Shown: positions 19,733 to 29,232, numbered from the stretch's first letter. The stretch is DNA of 63,062 bases from Ktedonobacterales bacterium (GCA_027451525.1 DAIDJF010000028.1:1-63062), one strand, 5' to 3'. Numbers and translations: made by a program. The notes: a model not told the origin generated them from the letters alone.

Positions 19733-20539
19733 ATGCGAACCGACTTTCACCATATTTTGGTTCAGCAAGAAGAGCGTGTTGTTACCATCACCATGAATCG
19801 TCCAGAGGTCTTAAATGCTTTTAACGATCTGATGTTGGAGGAGTTGACGCTGGCCCTTGAAGAGGCGGCGCGAGAAGAAAGCGTGCGTTGTGTCGTCGTC
19901 ACTGGCGCGGGCCGTGCTTTTGGCGCGGGTCAGGACCTGACGAATTTCGTTGCACCACAAAAAACTGCTGATGACGGTGAGACCGCGAAGATCAGCGTGC
20001 ATCTGGAGAAATATCATCGTGTCGTGCAACTGATGCGTAATATGCCTAAACCCGTGATTGCTGCTGTGCGTGGTGTCGCTGCTGGCATTTCATGCAATAT
20101 TGCGCTGGCGTGTGATATTCGCATTGCAGCGGATAATGCGCGTTTTATAGAGGCATTTGCGCGTATTGGCCTTATTCCCGATGGTGGTGGCGGCTATCTC
20201 TTGCCGCGCCTGATCGGTTTAGGGCGTGCCCTGGATATGTCGCTGCTAACTGACGAAGTGAGTGGTCCTGAGGCAGAGCGTATCGGATTAGTAACCAAAT
20301 GTGTGCCAGTAGCAGAATTTGAGGGCGCGGTAGCGGCCCTTGCCAAACGCCTTGCGGATGGCCCCACGCGCTCCTATGGGTTGATTAAAGAATTGTTGTA
20401 CAAGTCGATGGATTTGAGCTTCCAGGAGTCTCTCGCATTAGAGGGTCAATTGCAGGACAGCGCGCGCGCGACTGCCGACCATAAAGAGGGCGTCAATGCC
20501 TTTTTACAGAAACGGCCTGCCCGCTACACGGGCAAGTAA
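19733..20539 (+). CDS. Enoyl-CoA hydratase/isomerase family protein (PaaG-like)
   Basis: A crotonase-fold enzyme of 268 residues. Both oxyanion-hole segments are visible: GAGRAFGAGQDL and AAVRGVAAGISCNIALACD. The motif FARIGLIPDGGGGYLLPRLIG, with an Asp at the position used by isomerase-type members, resembles the 1,2-epoxyphenylacetyl-CoA isomerase PaaG subgroup more than classical hydratases. The frame is open to 19658, but I start at 19733 because AGGAGGA lies just upstream and the homologous domain begins here. The gene follows holB by about 100 bp. Substrate is uncertain; no other phenylacetate genes are in the window. Confidence 0.9.
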   Translation: MRTDFHHILVQQEERVVTITMNRPEVLNAFNDLMLEELTLALEEAAREESVRCVVVTGAGRAFGAGQDLTNFVAPQKTADDGETAKISVHLEKYHRVVQLMRNMPKPVIAAVRGVAAGISCNIALACDIRIAADNARFIEAFARIGLIPDGGGGYLLPRLIGLGRALDMSLLTDEVSGPEAERIGLVTKCVPVAEFEGAVAALAKRLADGPTRSYGLIKELLYKSMDLSFQESLALEGQLQDSARATADHKEGVNAFLQKRPARYTGK

Positions 20540-20581
20540 CCGCTCTGTTGCCGCAATGTGGTCAGGGAGAATTGTGCAGTT

Positions 20582-21508
20582 ATGCGCATTGAACAGCTAC
20601 CATATACCAATATCACAATGCAGGGAGCGCAGCGGCGTACATGGTTGCGCCAACATGCTCCCCAACATCTGACTCACTGCGCGGAGTTGACGTTGCACGC
20701 GCTCCAACAGCGAGAACGTGACGCTTCGCAATGCGTTGCTGTCCTTGGGGCGGGCGCGTGTACAGAGGTCCCATTGGTTGATTTGGCGCGTAATGCGGAC
20801 GAAGTGGTGCTGGCTGATTTAGATGTCAGCGCGATGAAGCAGGGCTATGAAGAACTGACTTCTCCTGCTCTACGCCGTCGTATACGTCTTGTTGAGGCCG
20901 ATATCAGCGGTGGCGTCAGTGCTATGTTGCATCGCCTGCTTGCCCGACAACAGTGGGATGCTGTTCTTGCTGGTGGAGCGTCAACTGTTTTTGATGTTGC
21001 CGCCTCGTGTCTGGAACAGGTTGTCGTTCCTGATCCACCAGTGATTGAAACGCTAGGCAAGGGTGAGTGTGGACTTGTTGTGAGTTCGCTGGTGCTATCG
21101 CAACTTTTTAGTTATCCCCTGCTTGATTTGCTCGACCATATTCAATCGCTTGCTCCCGCACTGCTCGGTGAACAGGAACGCCATCGTCGCTATCAGGATG
21201 CGGCGCAAGCCTTCCGTGTGCGCGTGATTCACGCGCATCTCCATCTACTCCATGAATTGGTAGATGCGGGTGGGCTGGTGACATTGCTCAGTGATGTACG
21301 CGGGTTTGCCTTCTTCGTTCATGGAACAGATCATGACGCTACCCATCGTCGTGTGTTGCCCCTTGTTCCGCGCATATTTCCCGATCTGATACGCAACCAT
21401 TTTACGATTGTGGAAGAGGCGCATTGGGAATGGATTACTGATCTGCCAACCGATAAACGCCCTGGGCGTGGTTATGAGGTGGCAGGGTATGTTCTCGCGC
21501 CACTCTAG
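20582..21508 (+). CDS. Hypothetical protein with a methyltransferase-like Rossmann segment
   Basis: A 308-residue protein I do not recognise. Its second quarter, VAVLGAGACTEVPLVDLA followed by EVVLADLD about 30 residues on, resembles motif I and the acidic motif II of class I SAM-dependent methyltransferases. The rest is helical with a Trp/Asp-rich tail. I place the start at the ATG 20582, preceded by AGGGAG; the in-frame GTG at 20558 has no clear site. It follows the enoyl-CoA hydratase by 42 bp on the same strand. No catalytic motif beyond the nucleotide fold can be named. Confidence 0.6.
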   Translation: MRIEQLPYTNITMQGAQRRTWLRQHAPQHLTHCAELTLHALQQRERDASQCVAVLGAGACTEVPLVDLARNADEVVLADLDVSAMKQGYEELTSPALRRRIRLVEADISGGVSAMLHRLLARQQWDAVLAGGASTVFDVAASCLEQVVVPDPPVIETLGKGECGLVVSSLVLSQLFSYPLLDLLDHIQSLAPALLGEQERHRRYQDAAQAFRVRVIHAHLHLLHELVDAGGLVTLLSDVRGFAFFVHGTDHDATHRRVLPLVPRIFPDLIRNHFTIVEEAHWEWITDLPTDKRPGRGYEVAGYVLAPL

Positions 21509-21662
21509 AGCTAATTCTGCCCGAATTTTCTCCTCTGTTGCCCCAACCTTTCTGCTTTCCTGCTCTAAACATGCTAATGCTTTGTCTACAAAAATGCTGA
21601 AAAATCGTGTAAGGGATAAAAGTATTGAGAGTAGATGAGTAAAAGTGTATCGAGGAACAGGC

Positions 21663-22070
21663 ATGCAACGAACAGAGCTATTTTGTGGTTTGGCAACAGG
21701 TGTTGCTGGTGTGATTGCGATGTGTATCTGGATATTAGCCGTGCCTATGAATATTGCCTCTGTAACAAGTAACATCGGACCCATTACGCCGGACACGGTG
21801 AGAAATATTCCTGGCGGTGGCTCGGCGTTCATCTATATGAGCCTGTTAGGTATTCTGGCGATCATGGTAACACTGGGGGCAATTTTTCATCTGATCTGGC
21901 GCGCAAACGTGGGGCGGTATATTGTCTGGGTCGCGGCCTGTTTTCTGATTTTAGGCACGCTGTGCGCCTTCGGCGTTGGCCTGTTGTTTTGGCCCAGCGC
22001 GTTGTTTAGTTTGATCTGCGCTGTAGCCTCAGCGCGTGATGAGCATCTCTCGCGTCGTTTGCACGTGTGA
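21663..22070 (+). CDS. Small integral membrane protein, unknown function
   Basis: A 135-residue protein with four hydrophobic segments and short polar loops, running ELFCGLATGVAGVIAMCIWILAV, FIYMSLLGILAIMVTLGAIF, YIVWVAACFLILGTLC and FGVGLLFWPSALFSLICAV (each given in part). The C-terminus is charged (RDEHLSRR). The start at 21663 is favoured by GAGG upstream; the frame is open from 21645. No family recognised. Confidence 0.7.
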   Translation: MQRTELFCGLATGVAGVIAMCIWILAVPMNIASVTSNIGPITPDTVRNIPGGGSAFIYMSLLGILAIMVTLGAIFHLIWRANVGRYIVWVAACFLILGTLCAFGVGLLFWPSALFSLICAVASARDEHLSRRLHV

Positions 22071-22090
22071 CCCTCTAAAGGAAAAGAGTA

Positions 22091-22145
22091 GAGAAAAAAG
22101 CATCCCCTGACGGAAAACATGTTCTGTCAGGGGATGCTTTTTCTC
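22091..22145. terminator. Bidirectional hairpin terminator between convergent genes
   Basis: Arms at 22091-22111 and 22126-22145 are complementary over about 20 bases (AGCATCCCCTGAC against GTCAGGGGATGCT plus flanking A/T runs), with one extra A bulging in the left arm. The AAAAAA and TTTTT tails on either side suit termination in both directions between the membrane protein and the nrfD-like gene. Confidence 0.9.
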
Positions 22146-22158
22146 ATATCATAGTCTG

Positions 22159-23268
22159 TTAGCGGCGTGCATTCCAAAGGGTTGTGCGTGCATCTTTGCT
22201 AGATGTGCGTCCTGCCTCGATCATCGTGCGACGGAGGAAGTAGCCACCGACCAGCACCAGGAGAGAAATGAGTAGCCCAGTACCAGAGCGACGTTCGGGC
22301 TTACGCCGCAAAATGGAGCGTGTCTGTAGTAACCAGGGCAGAACCAGACCACCACCAAACATGAAACGCCAGAAGGTATTTCCATGTTCTTGAGGCCCAC
22401 CTCCGACAAGCGGGCGTGCCGCTCGACCTGTTCCGCGCAGGAATACTAGCAAACCCACGATCTCAACGAGCATCGCCGTCCACTCAAGGTGTTCCAATTT
22501 ATGGAGCGTATGCGCGGGAGCGCGTGTAATGCGCAGTACGAGCGAGATCAGAGCCGCACTGGTAGAAATCGCGGATGTAATGAAGATTCCGCCCAAAACC
22601 TTGCTTCTATTCCAGAGTGGCACGCTAGTTGCCGTCAGGAGGACGCCCGTGTACCCACCCAGGAAGACGCCAAAGCCGGTGCCTGGAATGGCGAGCAGGC
22701 GTTGTGGCAGTGCGGCTAAAGCTTTTGCTCCCCACCAGCGACCCAGTAGGCCATCGCGTGCAGCCTGGATGACGGCGGTGATAGCACTAAATAGTGAGAA
22801 GGTTAGCAGTCCCCAGACACCCATAGACATTGGCGACTTCACTTTGAAGATGCGTAACATGTTCAGGAAGCGTTCTGGGCGTCCCAGATCTTTAATCAGC
22901 AGTGGCGGACAGGGTAACAGTGCGAGCAAAGAGAGATAATAGCCCGTGCGTGCGACGACACGATCTTCTTTTGTGCCAAAGAGTGCAGCGATGCTGGCAA
23001 TCACATAGCAACCCGCGGCCAGGCCACCAAAGAAGAAGTACCAGATAATCTCCCATCGCCAGAAAGGTGGTTTTAAGACAGGATAGTCATAATAACTGGC
23101 CTCTTGCAGTTCTTGTTCTGGTTCAGGTGTGTAGCCAGTTGTCAATGTAGCCAGTTGTTCCATCAGCGTCTCTTGCGCAGGTGGATTGCTGATCGCGCCA
23201 AACAATGGCGTGATGAACTGTACCCCTTGCTTGAGACGTTCTGGTAGTGATAGACGAAAATTTTTCAT
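22159..23268 (-). CDS. NrfD/PsrC-type membrane subunit of the formate dehydrogenase complex
   Basis: A 369-residue polytopic membrane protein, third gene of the fdh operon. The conserved entry helix WRWEIIWYFFFGGLAAGCYV and the following PPLLIKDLGRPERFLNMLRIFKVKSPMSMG region match the NrfD/PsrC quinone-interacting family. Eight or nine hydrophobic segments can be traced. It should anchor the soluble alpha and beta subunits and pass electrons to or from the quinone pool. It starts 25 bp after the beta-subunit gene ends. NrfD subunits do not carry haem b, in contrast to the FdnI-type gamma subunit. Confidence 0.92.
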   Translation of the reverse strand: MKNFRLSLPERLKQGVQFITPLFGAISNPPAQETLMEQLATLTTGYTPEPEQELQEASYYDYPVLKPPFWRWEIIWYFFFGGLAAGCYVIASIAALFGTKEDRVVARTGYYLSLLALLPCPPLLIKDLGRPERFLNMLRIFKVKSPMSMGVWGLLTFSLFSAITAVIQAARDGLLGRWWGAKALAALPQRLLAIPGTGFGVFLGGYTGVLLTATSVPLWNRSKVLGGIFITSAISTSAALISLVLRITRAPAHTLHKLEHLEWTAMLVEIVGLLVFLRGTGRAARPLVGGGPQEHGNTFWRFMFGGGLVLPWLLQTRSILRRKPERRSGTGLLISLLVLVGGYFLRRTMIEAGRTSSKDARTTLWNARR

Positions 23269-23293
23269 AAAAACCCCGCTATAGATATATAGA

Positions 23294-24304
23294 CTATTCT
23301 CTGAAGAAAAGGATGCCCATCAATCCAATGATGGTAGCGGCTACAATGGTCCAGAGCGATGCAGGGGCAACATTATTCATCGGGCGAATTGGATTCTCTG
23401 GCAAATTATAGACTTCTGGGCGATCTAGTAACAGGAAGAAAGAATTAAGCCCTCCGTCCAGAATATTGTCATCCACACCGTACAGTTGTGCCTCACTGAC
23501 GCCATGCTCGTGTAGTTCGCCAACACGCGCTCTTGCCCGCTCTTTGAGTTCCGCCACAGGGCCAAACTGAATAGATTTTGTTGGGCATGCCTTTGCGCAG
23601 GCGGGTTCCATGCCATCTTTTAAACGATCATAACAAAGTGTACATTTGTGTGCCTGATGGTCGCCCTGCTCATCGCGTGCAATGACGCCGAAGGGACAGT
23701 TAACGATACAATAGCCACAGCCATTACAGATGTCTTGCTGCACGTACACTGTATCGAACTCTGTACGAATAATTGCTCCCGTGGGACATGCCTCCTGGCA
23801 AGGTGCGTTTGCACAGTGTTTGCAGACATCGCTATGCATCAGCCAGCGATCACTATTGAAGAAAGGCAACGTGGTTCCAGGTGGCATCTGTGGGATTGTG
23901 CCGTTGCTCATCGCCTGGGCAACGCGCGTGTCTAATAAAGGTAATGCGGGGCGCGCACCTTTTGCTGCAGTTGTATCCGCTTGACGCAACCCAATCTGTT
24001 CAATGAACTGCACGTGGCGCCATGTCGTTCCCCCTAACTGACCAGTATTGTCGTAGCTGGTGCCGCTCCATGTTGGATTAGTTGCCGGGAGTTGGTTCCA
24101 CTGTTTGCAGGCCACTTCGCACGCTTTACAGCCGATGCAGATACTCGTGTCAGTAAAGAAGCCCATTGCTGGCTGGGGGGGCGGAGCAGGCTCTTTGTGC
24201 AGGGGCTTGATGGCTCCCGCAATCAGTTCTAGGCCCGTCTGAAGGGGAGCCTCGCTTAAGCGAGACCCCCAAGACTGTTGTGTATTCGGTTCTACAGCCG
24301 CCAT
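23294..24304 (-). CDS. Iron-sulfur beta subunit of formate dehydrogenase
   Basis: A 336-residue electron-transfer subunit with four [4Fe-4S] motifs: ICIGCKACEVACKQWN near the N-terminus; CKHCANAPCQEACP; the CNGCGYCIVNCPF group; and CTLCYDRLKDGMEPACAKACP. A C-terminal membrane helix (LWTIVAATIIGLMGILFF) anchors it, as in FdnH. Electrons from the molybdopterin/selenium site in the alpha subunit pass through these clusters to the NrfD subunit. The start codon follows the alpha-subunit stop by two bases. Confidence 0.94.
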   Translation of the reverse strand: MAAVEPNTQQSWGSRLSEAPLQTGLELIAGAIKPLHKEPAPPPQPAMGFFTDTSICIGCKACEVACKQWNQLPATNPTWSGTSYDNTGQLGGTTWRHVQFIEQIGLRQADTTAAKGARPALPLLDTRVAQAMSNGTIPQMPPGTTLPFFNSDRWLMHSDVCKHCANAPCQEACPTGAIIRTEFDTVYVQQDICNGCGYCIVNCPFGVIARDEQGDHQAHKCTLCYDRLKDGMEPACAKACPTKSIQFGPVAELKERARARVGELHEHGVSEAQLYGVDDNILDGGLNSFFLLLDRPEVYNLPENPIRPMNNVAPASLWTIVAATIIGLMGILFFRE

Positions 24305-24306
24305 TG

Positions 24307-27300
24307 CTACACTCCTTCATGAAGGCGTCCGGGGCGTACATTGCAGGTGAACGCCTTCGCCTCTTCAATACTGACATTGGGTTCCAATACCATGTGTGTT
24401 AGGTCGTTGGTGATACTCCCTTTACTGCGACCCTGGAAGCCCCAGTGGAATGGCAGACCAATCTGGTGAACCGTGCGTCCAGAGACCTGGAGTGGGCGAA
24501 TGCGCCGTGTGACCATCGCACGCGCCTCAATCTCGCCGCGTGGTGTGTTGATGACCAGCCAATCGCCATGTTTGATCTTGCGCTCCGCTGCCAATTCGGG
24601 ACTGAGTTCAGCAAACAGTGCTGGCTGCAAGGCGTTCAGCCAGGGCATCCAGCGTGTCATCGGGCCGCTCACGTGATGCTCGGTCAGACGATAGGTGGTG
24701 ATCACAATTGGATAGTGTTCGTCATCAACCTCCGCGAGCTTGTTATCTTTACGGTCTCTGTAATATTTCGCTACCGGGTTGCTCTGCTGATGATAGACCA
24801 TATTATGCACAGGAGACTCAGCGGCCTCATAGTGTGCAGGCAACGGTCCGTCTTTTAGTCCACTGGGGGCAAAGAGCCAGCCCTTGCCATCGGGTTTCAT
24901 AATGAACGGATCTTTGCCGGAGATGGCATCCATTCCAGTTGCCCCTGGTGCAGGCGTATAATCGGGTGCTTTTGTGACTGGGAAATCAGGAATATCGTAG
25001 CCTGTCCACTTGTGCTGCTCTGCATCCCACCAGACGTATTTCTTGCGCTCCGACCAGGGCTGGCCCTCTGGGTCAGCGGAGGCGCGGTTATAGAGAATAC
25101 GACGGTTGGCAGGCCAGGCAAAGCCCCATTGCAAATTCGTATAGTCATCGGGTGTGCGCGAAGCTGCGCGGTTATTGCCCGTTTCCGGGTAGACGCCGCT
25201 ATATATCCACGAGCCACATGCTGTACTACCGTCACTTTTAAGCGCGGTAAACATTGGCACATGTGGTGCTTCACGCAGACTATAGAGCTTGTGCGGCTCA
25301 TTGCTTCCTGGCGTGGGGTGCAGGTAGTAGCCGTTAATCTCTTTGAAAATGAGCATGATATCAGGCTCATCGAGAATACGAGAGTCGTGTTCTGGCTCCT
25401 CGCGCTCGTAGTCCCAGGTGAGTGCCTGAATTGCCTGATCTTTTGCCTCTGTGCTGTTCGCATAGAGCGTTTTGAGACGTTTGCCAAGATGATAGACAAA
25501 CCATAAATCAGAGCGTGCATCAGCAGGTGGGTCAACCGCTTTATCGCGCCACTGGATGAGACGCTGGGTATTGGTGAAACTCCCCTCTTTCTCCGTTGAA
25601 GCGGCTGCGGGGAGCAGGAACACCTCAGTTTTGATCTGTTTGGGATCAACCGGCTCTGGCCCTTTATACCAGAATGCTGCTGACTCAACCTCATAAAGAT
25701 CGCGCACGACCATCCAATCAAGCTGCTCTAATGCTTTGCGCTGCATACGTGAGTTGGTACTGCCCGCAGCGGGGTTTTGTCCAAAGAGGAAGTAGCCCTT
25801 GACCTTGCCGTCAAGCATGGCATAGCTGGTTACGAGATGGGAGTGGTCGCCGTTCGTCTTGGGTAGCCAGGAGTAACCGCAGTCATTCTCTTCATTGGCT
25901 GCTTCTCCATACCACGCTTTGAGCAAGCTGACGATATAAGCGGGTAGGTTTGACCACCAACCAGTTTTCTGGCCCGCGCTGGCGATGTACTCCTCCAGTG
26001 TTTGCTGCGGGAGTAGTACGCTGGGTTGGGGCATGTAGCCAGCTAGCAGATCATACAGCGTTGGTACATCAGTTGATCCCTGAATTGAGGCATGGCCGCG
26101 CAGTGCCATGATGCCACCACCGGGGCGACCGATGTTACCGAGCAGAAGTTGCATAATCGCCGCTGCACGGATGATCTGTACACCCTTCGAGTGCTGTGTC
26201 CAGCCGACTGCATAGCAGAGTACACCTGTGCGTTCGCGCCCGGAATTTTCGATGAGTGTCTGCACCACCTGTAGCCACGTGTCACGCGAGACGCCGCAGA
26301 CCTGCTCAACCATTTCAGGCGTGTAGCGCGCGAAATGGCGGCGCATGATCTGGTAGACACAGTGGGGATTTTCCAGGGTGGGGTCGCTCAAGATGTTACC
26401 CTGTTCGTCGCGCTGGTAGCTCCAACTGCTCTGATCGCTGTATGTCCCTGTCTCCTGATTAAAGCCAGAGAAGAGGCCATCTAGATCCTCTGTATCCTGA
26501 AAATCCTCGCTGATGAGCGCGGCAATATTGGTATAGGTCATCACATACTCGTGGAAAAACGCTTTGTTTTCCAGAAGATAGCGAATGATGGCACCAAGAA
26601 AGACAATATCGCCACCCGCGCGCGTTGGCACATAAAGATTTGCCAGGGCCGAGGTGCGCGAATAGTGGGGGTCAATATGGATAACCTTCGCGCCACGCTC
26701 TTTGGCTTTTACCACATTGGCGAAAGCTATCGGGTGCGCCTCTGCCATATTGCTGCCCATGATTAAGACAACATCGCTATTGACAATATCTTGTGGGAAG
26801 GTTGTAGCACCGCCACGACCGAGTGTAGTACCCAGACCGGGTACCGTCGAACTGTGTCATATACGAGCCTGATTCTCGATTGACACAATGCCTAAGCCGC
26901 CACAGAGCAGCTTCTTCATGAGATAGTTTTCTTCAACATCTAACGTGGCTCCGCCAAGTGATGCAATACCCAGTGTATGATTGACGACACGACCATCGTC
27001 GAGTCGCTCGACAAAGGTTTCATCACGCGTCTGCTTGACACGTTGCGCGATCTGTTCCATTGCCCAATCGAGCGGTTTCACTTCCCAATGGTCGCTATAG
27101 GGCGCGCGATAGAGTATTTGCGTGATACGGCTAGAATTGACCGTGTACTGGAACGTGGCAGAACCTTTGGGACAGAGTGTGCCGTGATTAATTGGGCTAT
27201 CAGGGTTGCCCTCGATATCAATTACTTTACCATCTTTTACATATACATTAAGACCACAACCAACAGCACAGTAGGGGCAAACGCTTTTAACGACTTTTGC

Positions 27301-27432
27301 ATCACGAATGCGTGGTGCTTTCTGGCGGCCCTCTACGCTGAATGGCTGTACCTGAGAGCCAACTTCCAGTGCTTGTGAGACAATAGACTGCATTGCACTT
27401 GGAAGCACGGGAAGTACAGTTGATTTTCGCAT
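24307..27432 (-). CDS. Formate dehydrogenase alpha subunit, molybdopterin, selenocysteine-containing
   Basis: Catalytic subunit oxidising formate to CO2. The reading frame is continuous from the ATG at 27432 to the stop at 24307 except for one in-frame TGA at 26857-26859, which is residue 192. The surrounding residues, IENQARI-U-HSSTVPGLGTTLGRG, match the selenocysteine site of FdnG-type enzymes (ARV-U-HGPTV), so TGA should encode Sec, giving 1041 residues. The N-terminal [4Fe-4S] site is C52, C55, C59 and C87 (CPYCAVGCG...LCPKG). The C-terminal molybdopterin dinucleotide domain is present. No twin-arginine leader is visible: the N-terminus MRKSTVLPVLPSA has no RR motif, so the active site may face the cytoplasm. 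Naive annotation would split this into two pseudogene-like pieces. Confidence 0.93.
26828..26859 (-). promoter_or_regulatory. Bacterial SECIS element directing UGA-to-selenocysteine recoding
   Basis: On the minus strand the UGA (26859-26857) is followed by 11 nt and then a stem-loop: GTACCC (26844-26839), loop GGTCT, GGGTAC (26833-26828), extended by a G-U pair. The loop GGUCU resembles the SelB-binding AGGUCU loop of E. coli fdhF, and the spacing from UGA is the same 11 nt. selA, selB, selC and selD are not in the window. Confidence 0.88.
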
Positions 27433-27567
27433 GTGAGTTCCTCGTGATAATAGAGAAAGAACAATCTAATTTGTGGAAAATAATTTCCGAACTTATATCT
27501 ATTGTACCATGCAAGACGTTACAAAAACATAAGTAAGGCGATTTTTACTACGTAGGTTTACATGCAA

Positions 27568-27609
27568 GCAAAGAGATAGAATTGCAATTCGCTTGCTCTA
27601 TCTCTTCGC
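27568..27609 (-). terminator. Inverted repeat after the OFA transporter gene
   Basis: GCAAAGAGATAGA (27568-27580) and TCTATCTCTTCGC (27597-27609) form a 13-bp stem with one mismatch. On the minus strand it lies about 50 nt beyond the transporter stop and is followed by a moderately T-rich stretch. It probably separates transporter and fdh transcripts. The rest of 27433-27659 shows no gene. Confidence 0.55.
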
Positions 27610-27659
27610 TTAGCAGACGGGAATGGCGTGACGTACATGGAGATGCACGCGGGCCAGGA

Positions 27660-28925
27660 CTAGGAGCCAGCCTGTCCGGCAATCTCTGTCGTTTTCCGTT
27701 GAGCCATTGCGCGTGCAACGAACGGAAGAGCGGTGCTAATTACCAGGATGACAACGATAATGTAGATTGCGGTATGATAATCCACGCTTGCGATGAGTAG
27801 AGGGCCAACGATACCGCCAGCACTCCACGCGGTGAGCATTGCGCCGTAGATCGTGCCAGAGTTCTTGGGACCAAAGAAGTCAGCCGCGAATGCAGGCATG
27901 GTGCCGAAACCGCCACCGTAGCAGAGGCCAATCAGCGCGGCGGGGATGAGCAGAACACTGAAGCCGCCCATGCCGATCTGAGCCAGTACCAGGAAGGCGA
28001 TAATCTGCACGACGAAGATGCCGACGAAGGTGAAGGGGCGTCCAATGACATCAGAGAGCCATGCCCAGAAGAGGCGACCCACACCGTTGAAAATTGAGAT
28101 TGTGCTCACGATGACTGCGGCCGCAACTGCATCAACGCCCGTAAATTTCTGTGCCAGTGGTGAGGCGACAGAGATCAGGGCCGCTCCAGCTGTGACGTTA
28201 AGGGCGAGAATGAGCCATAGTAAGTACCAGCGTGGGTTAGTCAGTGACTCCGCGAGTGTGAGGTCGCGTGATGTACGCACGGACTGCTGTGTTGCAGAAG
28301 GTGTCCAACCATCAGGAGCATAGCCATCAGGTGCTTTGCGGAAAACCTGTGAGGCTGCGACAACGATAATCAGGTAGGCGATGCCGAGATACGTAAAGGT
28401 TGGTCCAACACCAATGCTTGTTGGTTTGAGCAGTGGCGCGGCAACCTGACCTGTGAAAATTGCGCCCAGACCAAAGCCTGCTACCGCAAGACCGGTGATG
28501 AAACCGCGACGGTCAGGGAACCATTTGATGAGCATCGCGAGTGGAACAATATAGCCGAGGCCAATGCCGATGCCGCCAATGATTCCATACGTCAAATATA
28601 AAAGAAAAAGGTTATGCGCGGGTGTTGTTACTCCCGCAAGAATAACGCCCAGGCCGTAAAGCAGACCTCCTATCGTCGCAATGACCCTGGGTCCAAAACG
28701 ACTCTGGAAATAACCGCCGAAGCCAGCTGTGATACCGAGGGCCAATAGCGTGATGCTAAATGTGAGGTTAGCAGCGGCCTTTGGCGCACCATACGTTTTC
28801 ATAACGGGGAGTAAAAAGACGCTCCAGGCATACACGGAACCGAGGGCAAGCTGGACAACAAAGGCTGCGATAGCGATCAGCCAGCGGTTTGGGTTCGATG
28901 TGCCAGTGACAGATGGACTGCTCAC
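27660..28925 (-). CDS. OFA-family MFS transporter (oxalate/formate antiporter-like)
   Basis: A 421-residue, 12-helix major facilitator protein. LGSVYAWSVFLLP in the first helix, WFPDRRGFITGLAVAGFGLGA in the middle and CYGGGFGTMPAFAADFFGPKNSG late in the protein are typical of the oxalate/formate/lactate antiporter (OFA) family. The start is GTG at 28925, with AAGGAGG eight bases upstream. It precedes the fdh operon on the same strand, so it may bring in formate for the dehydrogenase. The substrate is inferred from context; other OFA members carry oxalate, pyruvate or lactate. Confidence 0.9.
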   Translation of the reverse strand: MSSPSVTGTSNPNRWLIAIAAFVVQLALGSVYAWSVFLLPVMKTYGAPKAAANLTFSITLLALGITAGFGGYFQSRFGPRVIATIGGLLYGLGVILAGVTTPAHNLFLLYLTYGIIGGIGIGLGYIVPLAMLIKWFPDRRGFITGLAVAGFGLGAIFTGQVAAPLLKPTSIGVGPTFTYLGIAYLIIVVAASQVFRKAPDGYAPDGWTPSATQQSVRTSRDLTLAESLTNPRWYLLWLILALNVTAGAALISVASPLAQKFTGVDAVAAAVIVSTISIFNGVGRLFWAWLSDVIGRPFTFVGIFVVQIIAFLVLAQIGMGGFSVLLIPAALIGLCYGGGFGTMPAFAADFFGPKNSGTIYGAMLTAWSAGGIVGPLLIASVDYHTAIYIIVVILVISTALPFVARAMAQRKTTEIAGQAGS

Positions 28926-29067
28926 GAAATGATTCCTCCTTGAACATAAATAAACAATAATGAGAAGAATCCGTCAGGCGATACTGAGCAATACCTACAC
29001 CAATGTAAATGCTCAGTACCAAGTATACCCACAAATGATCTCCTAATACAAGCGAATTAGGGACCAT
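28768..29067 (-). CDS. Small ORF with membrane segment, overlapping the OFA transporter start
   Basis: A 99-residue reading frame starting at ATG 29067 with a perfect AGGAGG nine bases upstream. The first 34 residues include a hydrophobic segment (LWVYLVLSIYIGVGIAQY) suitable as one membrane helix; the rest is polar. About 52 codons overlap the start of the transporter gene in another frame. Its initiation signal is as good as that of the transporter. It may be a real small membrane protein, a translational coupler for the transporter, or chance. No homologue was recognised. Confidence 0.45.
   Translation of the reverse strand: MVPNSLVLGDHLWVYLVLSIYIGVGIAQYRLTDSSHYCLFMFKEESFREQSICHWHIEPKPLADRYRSLCCPACPRFRVCLERLFTPRYENVWCAKGRC
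28982..29018. repeat. Inverted repeat in the OFA leader
   Basis: TACTGAGCA (28982-28990) and TGCTCAGTA (29010-29018) form a perfect 9-base dyad with a 19-nt loop, inside the small ORF's frame and 60-90 bases upstream of the transporter start. It may be an operator or an RNA hairpin affecting translation. Confidence 0.4.
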
Positions 29068-29203
29068 TCAATATATCCTCCTAAAAAGAGAAAAAAACCA
29101 AGCAATCTGGGTAATCTACCCTGAAAATTCGTGTATTCACGCCTTCGTACCCCCAATTAGTACTATTTGTCAGAATTCTTAAGCTTCTCAGCATACTCTT
29201 ACC

Positions 29204-29232
29204 TTGCGAAACGATAATGTGTACGTTATACT
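29204..29232 (+). promoter_or_regulatory. Candidate promoter for ftsH
   Basis: TTGCGA at 29204-29209 and TATACT at 29227-29232 are spaced by 17 bases, a reasonable sigma-70-type promoter 110 bp upstream of ftsH. The divergent region 28926-29341 otherwise contains only the small ORF and inverted repeat described separately. Confidence 0.5.

Noticed and set aside
21245..21832. Minus-strand 195-codon open frame across the 20582-22070 genes
   Set aside because: It runs opposite two plus-strand genes with ribosome sites, lacks its own, and has shadow-like composition.
24307..27432. Frameshift or nonsense pseudogene in the formate dehydrogenase alpha gene
   Set aside because: The only interruption is an in-frame TGA at the known Sec position, followed by a bSECIS-like stem-loop; the frame stays intact on both sides.
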